From an uncultured Bacteroidales bacterium (lineage in GTDB: Bacteria; Bacteroidota; Bacteroidia; Bacteroidales; UBA932): DNA of 53,659 nucleotides. The stretch is from assembly GCA_944326235.1 (NCBI GenBank), contig CALVDH010000020.1, forward strand, positions 1-53,659, written 5' to 3'. Each line of letters opens with the position of its first letter. The stretch's first letter is position 1. The notes under the pieces were generated by a model. The model was not told the DNA's origin. It made no database searches and was given only the letters and a program-made list of their open reading frames with translations. A program made the position numbers and the translations under genes. This document shows, piece after piece, positions 45,738 to 53,659 of this stretch.

Positions 45738-46460
45738 ATGGAAGAAAAACAGACAAAAGTAAAGGTGCATTTCGACAGCGGCGCCATCATGGTGGGACTG
45801 ATAGTCCTCGGATGGTTCATCTACGCCGGTATCGGACGTTTCTCGGACAGGGACCGCAGTGTGGTGGTCAAGGGCCTCTCGGAGAGGGAGGTGGTGGCCG
45901 ACCAGGTCATCTGGCCGCTGGCTTACAGGCTGGCAGGCAATGACCTCCGCTCGCTGTACACCGAGATAGAGCGTTCCAACACAGTGATAATGGACTTTCT
46001 CACGTCCAACGGCATCCCTCAGGAGGAGATAACCGTTTCCCCCGCATCGGTGACAGACATGCAGGCCGAAAGGTACGGCTACAACAACGAGGACCCCTTC
46101 CGCTACAAGGCGGTCTCGGTGGTGACCGTGGCCTCCGACAAGATAGACCTGGTCCGCAGCCTGATGACCAAGCAGGGTGATCTGCTTAAAAAAGGCGTGG
46201 TGATAGCCGGTGACGACTACCAGTTCCAGACCGTGTTCTCCTTCAACGGACTCAACGACATCAAGCCGGAAATGGTGGCCGAGGCTACGAAGAACGCCAG
46301 GGCCACTGCCCAGAAGTTTGCGGAGGACTCCGACAGCAAGATCGGCAAGATCCGCTCGGCTTCCCAGGGTCAGTTCACCATCTCCGACCGGGACCAGAAC
46401 ACCCCCCATATCAAGATAGTAAGAGTAGTAACGACCATCGAGTATTCTCTTAAGGACTAA
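45738..46460 (+). CDS. SIMPL-domain (DUF541) protein, 240 aa
   Basis: Envelope protein with one N-terminal membrane anchor (residues 17-35, GLIVLGWFIYAGIG) and a SIMPL domain from about 40 (VVVKGLSEREV, ARATAQKFAEDS). The family includes BP26/OMP28 and related periplasmic proteins of unclear role. Its stop codon shares a base with the next start (TAATG), so the two genes are coupled. Confidence 0.8.
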   Translation: MEEKQTKVKVHFDSGAIMVGLIVLGWFIYAGIGRFSDRDRSVVVKGLSEREVVADQVIWPLAYRLAGNDLRSLYTEIERSNTVIMDFLTSNGIPQEEITVSPASVTDMQAERYGYNNEDPFRYKAVSVVTVASDKIDLVRSLMTKQGDLLKKGVVIAGDDYQFQTVFSFNGLNDIKPEMVAEATKNARATAQKFAEDSDSKIGKIRSASQGQFTISDRDQNTPHIKIVRVVTTIEYSLKD

Positions 46461-48304
46461 TGGCGGCAGCAGTATTATCGGATTACAACGAAGCGGCCCT
46501 GAGACTCTCCAGGGGAAGTTTCGTGAGGCTGGCCGTGACGGAGGAGGACATGCGTCCGTTCTTCCGTCCGGGCCGGGACAGCGTGCTGCTCGCGCCGGTA
46601 AGACTCAGCGGAGCACAGCATTATACCCAGGCTGAGCTGCAGGCCTTCGAGGCGCACAGCGACGTCCCCGGCCGCAAGTGGCGCAATGTCACTGCCGGTC
46701 AGGACCGTATTACCATCCGCCGCCGGGACGTAGTCCTGGTGCGTACCGGAGAGGAACGGACCCTCCGTCTGCTGCGGGCGGTCCATGTCTGGGGAACCCT
46801 TCTCCTGCTGCGGTGCGACTGCGGCAGGTCCTCCTATATCAGTGCGACGGTCTCCGATGTGGTCGGAGTAGTGGTGGAGGGGACAATAAGGGGCGGCACC
46901 CCCTTCCGCTCGACCCAGCGCAAATGGCGGTATGCCTCCAAGCTCTGGACGGCCTCCTACCGTGCCCGCTCCTGGGCCGGGAAGGTCCGCCGCAACCCCC
47001 GCAGGAGCCTCTCTTGCGTGGTCTCCGCAGCGGTATTGTCCCTGGTCATCATTTCATGTACCGGGCGGGGAGGAACAGATATTATAGGTATAGAGAACGG
47101 GCAGTTCGTCAAGGACGGCCGTCCGTATTATTTCATAGGTACAAATTTCTGGTACGGCCCGATTCTGGCCTCGGAGGGCCGCGGCGGCGACCGGGAGCGG
47201 CTGACCCGCGAACTGGACAGTCTCTGCTCGATGGGTGTCCGCAATCTCCGCGTGCTGGTGGGCTCCGACGGTCCGGAGGGGGTGTACACCAAGGTGGAGC
47301 CTGTCCTCCAGTATGCGCCGGGCAGGTACAACGACACTCTGCTCCGGGGCCTGGACTACTTCCTGGTGGAACTGGGCAAGAGGGACATGGAGGCCGTGCT
47401 GTACCTGAACAATGCCTGGGAGTGGAGCGGCGGCTACTCGCAGTACCTCCAGTGGACCGGGCACGGGGACATTCCCCTGCCTAGAGTAGCGGGCTATGAC
47501 GCCTACGTGGACTATGTAGCCGGATTCATGAAGTCCGATACCGCTCGGACTCTCTTCCGCCGATACGTGATGGACATCATCTCCCGTACCAACACGGTCA
47601 CAGGCAAGGCCTACCGCGATGACCCTGCCATCTTCTCGTGGCAGATATGCAACGAGCCCCGGCCTTTCGGAGCGGACAACAAGGAGGTCTTCCGCGACTG
47701 GCTCACTTCTACTGCTGAACTCATCAAGTCCATAGATCCCAACCACATGGTCTCGGTCGGCAGCGAGGGCAAGTACGGCTGCGAGGTGGACCTGGGCCTC
47801 TGGGAGGAGATAGGCCGCTCCCCGCATATCGATTATCTGAACATCCATATCTGGCCCTTCAACTGGGGCTGGACTACCCGGGAGGACATGGCCTCGGGTA
47901 ATGTGACGCCAGCAGTGGAGTTCTCCCGCGAATATCTGCAGGAGCATCTGGAGGTCGCCCGCCGCATGGGCAAGCCCCTGGTGGTAGAGGAGTTCGGCTT
48001 CCCGAGGGACAGCGTGGGCTTCTCCCGCAGCACATCGGTGAGCATGCGTGACGTGTACTATGACGCCATACTTTCGGAGATTACGGACGAGACCGCCGGA
48101 GGAGGACTCCTGGCCGGGTTCAATTTCTGGGGCTGGGGAGGCCTTGCCGAGCCTTCCGATGACCATCTGATGTGGCAGCCCGGGGACGACTACACCGGTG
48201 ACCCCGCCCAGGAGGAGCAGGGGCTGTATTCGGTATTTGCCTCCGATACCTCCACGGTGAGGATTATCAGTTATTATGCCCGTTCCGTGGAGCGGATAGA
48301 ATAG
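46460..48304 (+). CDS. S24/S26-like domain fused to GH5-type hydrolase, 614 aa
   Basis: One open frame, two unlike parts. Residues 1-175 look like a peptidase S24/S26 fold (DMRPFFRPGRDSVLLAP, then RRRDVVLVRT and DVVGVVVEGTI), but the usual Ser-Met is Asp-Met and I see no catalytic Lys, so it is probably inactive. Residues 183-205 (LSCVVSAAVLSLVIISC) are a membrane or lipobox-like stretch. From about 210: GH5/mannanase-type domain with FIGTNFWYGP, the acid/base Glu in WQICNEPRPF and the nucleophile Glu in VVEEFGFPRD. Either a genuine fusion or two genes, the second using a non-ATG start. Confidence 0.75.
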   Translation: MAAAVLSDYNEAALRLSRGSFVRLAVTEEDMRPFFRPGRDSVLLAPVRLSGAQHYTQAELQAFEAHSDVPGRKWRNVTAGQDRITIRRRDVVLVRTGEERTLRLLRAVHVWGTLLLLRCDCGRSSYISATVSDVVGVVVEGTIRGGTPFRSTQRKWRYASKLWTASYRARSWAGKVRRNPRRSLSCVVSAAVLSLVIISCTGRGGTDIIGIENGQFVKDGRPYYFIGTNFWYGPILASEGRGGDRERLTRELDSLCSMGVRNLRVLVGSDGPEGVYTKVEPVLQYAPGRYNDTLLRGLDYFLVELGKRDMEAVLYLNNAWEWSGGYSQYLQWTGHGDIPLPRVAGYDAYVDYVAGFMKSDTARTLFRRYVMDIISRTNTVTGKAYRDDPAIFSWQICNEPRPFGADNKEVFRDWLTSTAELIKSIDPNHMVSVGSEGKYGCEVDLGLWEEIGRSPHIDYLNIHIWPFNWGWTTREDMASGNVTPAVEFSREYLQEHLEVARRMGKPLVVEEFGFPRDSVGFSRSTSVSMRDVYYDAILSEITDETAGGGLLAGFNFWGWGGLAEPSDDHLMWQPGDDYTGDPAQEEQGLYSVFASDTSTVRIISYYARSVERIE

Positions 48305-48332
48305 ATTGCGAAGAGATAAAGTGCTGAAACCT

Positions 48333-49535
48333 ATGAGAAAATTGATTCTGCTATTGACCCTTCTGATGACTCCCGCCGCACTGCTTTCCGCGGCATGGAT
48401 TTCACCTGACAGCGTTGATACCGCCCTTCCGGCGGAGAAGGCCGGATGGACATTGACCGACACCATTTTCCCTCTGAGCAGCCACGACCTCTCCTTTCAG
48501 ATGAGGGGCTCCCTCCGGGCGGAGATGCCCGGAGGAGAGGAGGCTTCCGCGCGCTTCCGCATGGACAATTTCCGGTGGAATGTCGAGGGCTCTTTCGGCC
48601 GTAACCGGGAGTTCTACTATCATTTCCGCCAGAGCTTCAATGCCAATTTCCGTTCCAATACCTTCGATAACCTCCTTGAATCCATCGACTACGCCTACAT
48701 GACCTGGAGGCCGCGGCAGCATTTTTCCCTGACCTTCGGCAAACAGGTGCATGCCATCGGAGGACAGGAGTTCTGGGCCGCGCCGGTCTATGTGGTGCAG
48801 TACAGCGACTTCGGCGGCAGTCTGCCCTGCTATCAGATGGGGGCGATGGCTACCTGGCACATCACTCCGACGCAGGAACTGGCGCTGCAGATGTCCAACA
48901 TCCGGGGGTTCTGGGACGATGAGTTCTATCACGGAGGGCTGCCGGAGGGGGTGGAGAGCTCCCGGGCGCCTTTCCTCTATACTCTGAACTGGAACGGCAA
49001 TTTCCTGAACAATGCCCTGGAGTTCCGCTGGTCGGCCTCCTACGGCACTCAGGCGGTGGGCAGGGATATGTGGATATTCGCCATGGGCCAGTCCTACCGC
49101 AGTAAGAAATGGGGGGTGTACCTCGACCTGATATATTCCCGTCAAGGGCTGGATATCAACGGAGTGCTGAGCTCCGCGGCGCCTGTAGGTCCGGACGGGG
49201 ACTACCGCACCCTGCAGAATGTGGACTATCTGTCCGCCATAGGTTACCTTCACCTCTTCCTGAGCCCGTCGTTCTCGATGTATTTCAAGGGCTCGCGGGA
49301 GTACGGGGGGCTTTACCGCGCGATGGGAGACGTGCCGGCAGGGATGCTCCGCGCCAGCTGGAACGGGCAGGCGTGTCTGGAGTATATGCCGACCAGGAGC
49401 CGGGATTTCCGGTTTTTCGTGCATTACAATTACTATCAGGCCGGGGCCGTGGAGAGAGGGCCGCTCCTGGAGATTGCCTCGCGGCAGGAACACAGGGTGA
49501 CGCTCGGTGTGATTTATATTATGAATATATTTTAA
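48333..49535 (+). CDS. Outer-membrane porin-like beta-barrel, 400 aa
   Basis: Seen: signal peptide (LILLLTLLMTPAALLSA), then alternating aromatic strands such as FYYHFRQSFNANF and YAYMTWRPRQHFSLTFGKQ, resembling the phosphate-selective porin O/P family, ending in a Phe (YIMNIF), the barrel end signal. The ATG at 48333 is chosen; a TTG at 48306 would precede the signal with polar residues. It lies 28 bp after the fusion gene and may supply sugars or peptides, which is not shown. Confidence 0.75.
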   Translation: MRKLILLLTLLMTPAALLSAAWISPDSVDTALPAEKAGWTLTDTIFPLSSHDLSFQMRGSLRAEMPGGEEASARFRMDNFRWNVEGSFGRNREFYYHFRQSFNANFRSNTFDNLLESIDYAYMTWRPRQHFSLTFGKQVHAIGGQEFWAAPVYVVQYSDFGGSLPCYQMGAMATWHITPTQELALQMSNIRGFWDDEFYHGGLPEGVESSRAPFLYTLNWNGNFLNNALEFRWSASYGTQAVGRDMWIFAMGQSYRSKKWGVYLDLIYSRQGLDINGVLSSAAPVGPDGDYRTLQNVDYLSAIGYLHLFLSPSFSMYFKGSREYGGLYRAMGDVPAGMLRASWNGQACLEYMPTRSRDFRFFVHYNYYQAGAVERGPLLEIASRQEHRVTLGVIYIMNIF

Positions 49536-49609
49536 AAGTTTCTATATTTGCAGGATATGTAGAAAAATTTACATTAATTAATAACAATAACTAATAATTA
49601 ACTAAAATC

Positions 49610-51154
49610 ATGTTTAAAAACCATCCCAAAGGCCTGCTGGCCGCTGCCCTGAGTAACATGGGTGAGAGATTCGGCTACTACATCATGAATGCCGTGCTGC
49701 TGCTCTTCCTGTGCTCCAAATTCGGACTTAGCGACGAGACCAGCGGTGTCATCTATGCAGTATTCTATGCGCTGATATACGTGCTGAGCCTTATCGGCGG
49801 TTATATCGCAGACAGGACCCAGAATTACAAGGCTACCATCATGTCCGGTCTGGTGACGATGGCAGTAGGATACGCCCTCCTGTCCATTCCTATCCTCGCC
49901 ACTCCCGAGAACACAAGCTGGCTGCTGCCCTTCACCTGCGGCGCCCTGCTGCTGATTGCATTCGGTAACGGCCTTTTCAAAGGAAACCTCCAGGCCATCG
50001 TAGGTCAGATGTACGATGATCCCAAGTATTCTGACAAGAGGGATTCCGGTTTCCAGATTTTCTACGTGTTCATCAACATCGGCGGTCTCGTGGCTCCCTT
50101 CATCGCTCCTCTGCTCAGAAGCTGGTGGCTGGGTGTCAACAACATGACCTACAACGCCGGCCTGCCCGAACTCTGCCACGCCTACATCAACGCTGACGGT
50201 GCGATGGCTGCCGACCAGCTCACTAAGTTCCAGGAGCTCGCTGCCAGCGTAATGCAGAACGGAGCACCTGTCGGTGACCTGATGACATTCTCCCAGAACT
50301 ACCTCGATGTATTCAATACAGGCGTGCACTACTCGTTCTTCGCATCGGTTGCCGCCATGCTGATATCCCTCCTCATCTTCGTGTTCACCAAGAAGAACAT
50401 GCCCAACCCCGCCAAGAAAGAGGCCAAGGTCGTGGAGCAGTACACTCAGGAAGAGAAGCTCGCTATGGCCAAGGAGATCAAGCAGAGGCTCTACGCTCTG
50501 TTCGCAGTGCTCGGCATCGCTATCTTCTTCTGGTTCTCGTTCCATCAGAACGGTCAGTCCCTCTCAGTGTTTGCCCGTGACTTTGTGACCACCGAGTCTA
50601 TCGCTCCCGAGATCTGGCAGGCTGTGAACCCGTTCTTCGTCATCACCCTCACTCCTATCGTGATGTGGGTATTCTCCGCTCTCAGAAAGAAGAGAGGCAA
50701 GGACATCTCCACTCCCAGGAAGATCGCTATCGGTATGCTCATCGCCGCTATCGCCTACCTCTTCCTCACCATCTTCTCCCTCATCATGGGCTATCCCTCC
50801 GGCGAGGAGTTCAGAAGCTGGGACGTAGCCGCTCAGAATGCCGTCAAGGCCGGACCCTGGGTGCTGATCGTCACTTACTTCTTCCTCACTGTAGCTGAGT
50901 TGTTCATCTCGCCCCTCGGACTGTCCTTCGTATCGAAGGTGGCCCCCAAGCACCTGCAGGGTATCTGCCAGGGTCTGTGGCTCGGCGCTACAGCAGTCGG
51001 CAACCTCCTCATCTGGATCGGTCCTCTGATGTACAACAGCTTCAGCAGCCAGTGGATGTGCTGGTTCGTATTCATGGTGGTATGCCTCATCTCCATGGGA
51101 GTCATGCTCGGCATGGTCAAGTGGCTGGAGAAGATCACCATGCAGCAGGAATAG
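49610..51154 (+). CDS. POT/PTR-family peptide transporter, 514 aa
   Basis: Proton-coupled uptake of di- and tripeptides. Seen: GERFGYYIMNAVLLLF in the first helix, the PTR2 signature FYVFINIGGLVAPF in the fifth, twelve or so membrane helices and an ISPLGLSFVSKVAP helix near the end. Its duplicate follows 20 bp downstream. Together with the secreted S9 peptidases they form a peptide-use set. Confidence 0.92.
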   Translation: MFKNHPKGLLAAALSNMGERFGYYIMNAVLLLFLCSKFGLSDETSGVIYAVFYALIYVLSLIGGYIADRTQNYKATIMSGLVTMAVGYALLSIPILATPENTSWLLPFTCGALLLIAFGNGLFKGNLQAIVGQMYDDPKYSDKRDSGFQIFYVFINIGGLVAPFIAPLLRSWWLGVNNMTYNAGLPELCHAYINADGAMAADQLTKFQELAASVMQNGAPVGDLMTFSQNYLDVFNTGVHYSFFASVAAMLISLLIFVFTKKNMPNPAKKEAKVVEQYTQEEKLAMAKEIKQRLYALFAVLGIAIFFWFSFHQNGQSLSVFARDFVTTESIAPEIWQAVNPFFVITLTPIVMWVFSALRKKRGKDISTPRKIAIGMLIAAIAYLFLTIFSLIMGYPSGEEFRSWDVAAQNAVKAGPWVLIVTYFFLTVAELFISPLGLSFVSKVAPKHLQGICQGLWLGATAVGNLLIWIGPLMYNSFSSQWMCWFVFMVVCLISMGVMLGMVKWLEKITMQQE

Positions 51155-51174
51155 TTTTGTAAAAGAAAACTGAT

Positions 51175-52848
51175 ATGTTCAAAGGTCAACCCAAAGGCCT
51201 GTATGCGCTCGCCCTTGCCAACACGGGCGAGCGCTTCGGCTATTACACGATGCTTGCGATCTTCACCCTGTTCCTGCAGGCGAAGTTCGGTTTCTCGGAG
51301 GCAGTGACCTCCAATATCTACGCGGGCTTCCTGGCGGCAGTGTACTTCATGCCGTTCATCGGAGGTATCCTCGCCGACAAGTTCGGCTACGGCAAGATGG
51401 TTGTTGCCGGTATCATCGTCATGTTCGCTGGTTATTTCTGCCTGGCGATTCCGACCGGAGGAGACATAGTGGGCAAGATAGCCATGTTCGGCTCCCTGCT
51501 CCTCATCGCGGTGGGTACAGGCCTGTTCAAGGGCAACCTGCAGGTGATGGTCGGCAACCTTTACGACGACCCCAAGTACTCGTCAAAGAGGGACGCGGCC
51601 TTCTCGCTGTTCTACATGGCCATCAACATCGGCTCGCTCTTCGCTCCCACGGCGGCTACCAAGATCACTGAGTTCTGCCTTGCCCGCGAGGGTCTGACAT
51701 ACAACGGAGAGATTCCCGCTCTGGCCAACCAGTACCTGGCCGGTGCTTCCTCGATGGCTCCCGATGCGCTCAGCCGCTTTGAGACACTTGCTGCCGCACA
51801 GGGCGCAACCGGTGACCTGACCCAGTTCTCGCACCACTACATCGACACTCTCGCCGGAGCCTATCACTGGGGCTTCGCCGTAGCCTGCGTGTCGCTGATA
51901 CTTTCCATCCTGATCTACTTCGGCTTCCGCAAGAGCTTCAAGCATGCCGACGTCACACAGCGCGAACTGGAGGCCAAGAGCACCCAGCCCGTCGTCGAGC
52001 TCACCAAGGAGCAGACCAAGTCCCGTATCGTGGCCCTGCTGCTCGTCTTCGCAGTGGTTATCTTCTTCTGGATGGCCTTCCAGCAGAATGGTCTCACCCT
52101 GACCTTCTTCGCCCGTGACTACACGGCTACCGAGATGACAGGACTTTCCAGGATTCTGGCCAATGTGCTGAACCTCGTGTTCATAATCATTGCGGTATAT
52201 GCAGCATTCGCCATTTTCCAGTCGGAGAAAAAGCGCAGTAAGATTATAGCCGGTCTCGTGACCCTGGCCTCGATAGTGGCCCTGATATTCAGCTACCGTT
52301 CCCTCGGTGACGAGCCCGTGACCCTGCTGCCTCAGATATTCCAGCAGTTCAACCCGTTCTTCGTAGTGGCCCTGACCCCTGTGTCCATGGCCGTATTCGG
52401 TGCCCTCGCCGCCAAGGGCAAGGAGCCTTCCGCACCCCGCAAGATAGGTATCGGTATGTTCATCGCCGCCCTCGGCTTCCTGATCATGGTCTTCGGCTCC
52501 CTCGGCCTGCCTACCCCGGATGCCCTGAAGGAAGGTGCGACATTCCAGCGTGTTACTCCCAATGTGCTGATATCCACCTATCTCGTGCTGACATTCGCCG
52601 AGCTCTTCCTCTCCCCGATGGGTATCTCCTTCGTGTCGAAAGTCGCTCCTCCCAAGTACAAGGGCATGATGATGGGTCTCTGGTTCGTGGCTACCGCCAT
52701 CGGCAACTACATGGTGTCCATCATCGGCATGCTCTGGGGCGGTCTGCCTCTCTGGGTGCTGTGGTTCATCCTCATCGCCCTCTGCGTCATCTCCGCTGTC
52801 TTCATCTTCTCCATCATGAAGAAGCTGGAAAGCGCCACCAAGGACTAA
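51175..52848 (+). CDS. POT/PTR-family peptide transporter, 557 aa
   Basis: Second POT carrier, homologous to the first (GERFGYYTMLAIFTLF, FYMAINIGSLFAPT, LSPMGISFVSKVAP). It is 43 residues longer, mostly in an extra helical region near 340-380. Substrate range may differ from the neighbour, which would explain keeping both. A strong terminator follows. Confidence 0.92.
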   Translation: MFKGQPKGLYALALANTGERFGYYTMLAIFTLFLQAKFGFSEAVTSNIYAGFLAAVYFMPFIGGILADKFGYGKMVVAGIIVMFAGYFCLAIPTGGDIVGKIAMFGSLLLIAVGTGLFKGNLQVMVGNLYDDPKYSSKRDAAFSLFYMAINIGSLFAPTAATKITEFCLAREGLTYNGEIPALANQYLAGASSMAPDALSRFETLAAAQGATGDLTQFSHHYIDTLAGAYHWGFAVACVSLILSILIYFGFRKSFKHADVTQRELEAKSTQPVVELTKEQTKSRIVALLLVFAVVIFFWMAFQQNGLTLTFFARDYTATEMTGLSRILANVLNLVFIIIAVYAAFAIFQSEKKRSKIIAGLVTLASIVALIFSYRSLGDEPVTLLPQIFQQFNPFFVVALTPVSMAVFGALAAKGKEPSAPRKIGIGMFIAALGFLIMVFGSLGLPTPDALKEGATFQRVTPNVLISTYLVLTFAELFLSPMGISFVSKVAPPKYKGMMMGLWFVATAIGNYMVSIIGMLWGGLPLWVLWFILIALCVISAVFIFSIMKKLESATKD

Positions 52849-52874
52849 CCGCACACAGCTGCGTCGCATACAGG

Positions 52875-52909
52875 TCCCCGCAGGAAATTTTCTCCCTGCG
52901 GGGATTTTT
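52875..52909 (+). terminator. Terminator of the peptide transporter operon
   Basis: TCCCCGCAGG (52875-52884) pairs perfectly with CCTGCGGGGA (52895-52904), followed by TTTTT. Confidence 0.9.
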
Positions 52910-53023
52910 ATAAAATAACCGGAATTTAAAAACGTAAAAAGTTTTTGACAAATGAGTTGTCTGTGCGCTGGGGTCGGTATTATTGAGTAAATTTGCGGAG
53001 GAATAAAGTAAAATGGTAGGAAT

Positions 53024-53659
53024 ATGTCAAGTGTTGAGAAACCGCAGAGTCTTGGAGATGTTGTGATCTTTAACACAGAAGCCGGTGCTGTCAATGTGCA
53101 GCTGGATCTTGTAGATGAAACGGTATGGGTTAATCAGTCTGGAATAGCAGAATTGTTTTCAACCTCTAAGCAAGTTGTCAGTTATCATCTCGGAAATATT
53201 TTCAAGGAGGGAGAGTTGGTTCAGAATTCAGTTGTCAAAGAAATTTTGACAACTGCCGAAGATAATAAAAGATACAAGGTCAAATTCTATAATCTTGATG
53301 CAGTAATAGCCGTCGGCTACCGTGTTAACAGCAAAAGGGCCACCACCTTCCGCATCTGGGCAACCAAGGTGCTGAGAGATTATCTCATAAAGGGTTTCGC
53401 TCTTGATGACAATCGCTTCAAGAAAGGACAGTCACTTACCCATTTCAAAGAACTTATCGACCGCATCCGCGAGATAAGGCTATCGGAGAAAGTGTTCTCA
53501 GAGTATAAGGAGAAACAGAGACATCTTGAAAAAATAGAGAGTTTAAAGGAACTGGAACGTGATTTGTCAGAATATAGGAAGACATCCTGTTTTCCGCACC
53601 CAACAGCCCACCCCCACCGAGAGATACGTGAGACACCGATTTTGGGTGTGAATTGGGTG
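53024..53659 (+). CDS. RhuM-family protein, 3' part cut by window
   Basis: Open to the right edge. Seen: VWVNQSGIAELFSTSKQVV, HLGNIFKEGEL and YNLDAVIAVGYRVNSKRAT, the KilA-N/RhuM core, up to IREIRLSEKVFSEYKEKQR. From about residue 145 the text no longer reads like a usual RhuM and ends in Pro/His-rich sequence (CFPHPTAHPH), so the gene may be truncated, shifted or joined to other DNA near 53490-53590. RhuM proteins are phage- or island-linked and of unknown role. TAAATTTG at 52988-52995 is a possible -7 box. Confidence 0.7.
   Translation, partial: MSSVEKPQSLGDVVIFNTEAGAVNVQLDLVDETVWVNQSGIAELFSTSKQVVSYHLGNIFKEGELVQNSVVKEILTTAEDNKRYKVKFYNLDAVIAVGYRVNSKRATTFRIWATKVLRDYLIKGFALDDNRFKKGQSLTHFKELIDRIREIRLSEKVFSEYKEKQRHLEKIESLKELERDLSEYRKTSCFPHPTAHPHREIRETPILGVNWV

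Overview
The window looks like the chromosome of a fairly GC-rich member of the Bacteroidales, of the Alistipes/Rikenellaceae sort; the exact genus cannot be read from the sequence. The evidence is the TAnnTTTG-type -7 promoter boxes, a TonB receptor/DUF4374/PepSY cluster, BF3164-like propeller lipoproteins, S9 peptidases next to POT peptide transporters, and an NtrC-type regulator carrying GAFTDA.

Layout. 0-8.3 kb: a minus-strand efflux operon (TolC, HlyD adaptor, two FtsX-type permeases, the second cut by the window edge). It diverges from a sigma-54-type response regulator and its histidine kinase, and a sigma-54-like site lies in front of tolC. 8.3-20.6 kb: nitroreductase, methyltransferase, a broken AlbA/Schlafen-type regulator, a lipoprotein with a possible gingipain-like dyad, an iron/heme-type TonB operon, a BASS transporter with an HD hydrolase, and an EamA exporter. 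20.6-25.6 kb: an AT-rich island with a Dam-like methylase, an unfamiliar nuclease-like gene, a decapitated DpnA-like methylase and two unknown genes separated by nested hairpins. 25.7-31.4 kb: a 5.7-kb element integrated in the 3' end of tRNA-Leu(CAA). It carries an integrase, an excisionase-like HTH, a RepA-like ATPase followed by helically phased iterons, small unknown genes including one resembling a small terminase, and a possible small RNA. It has no relaxase or conjugation gene. 31.6-35.9 kb: shikimate genes aroB, a fused aroD-aroA, and aroC. 35.8-42.0 kb: an ATPase and two secreted S9 peptidases. 42.0-43.2 kb: a gene-free array of periodic palindromic repeats. 43.2-52.9 kb: two propeller lipoproteins, a SIMPL protein, an S24-like/GH5 fusion, a porin and two POT peptide transporters, then a cut RhuM-like gene.

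How it works together. The housekeeping parts fit a gut or host-associated peptide user: secreted S9 peptidases release small peptides and POT carriers import them, while aroB/DA/C supply chorismate. The most novel part is the tRNA-Leu element. Its gene content (integration, replication, possible packaging redirection) suggests a phage-satellite-like island rather than a conjugative element, and it sits beside an older AT-rich defence-type island.
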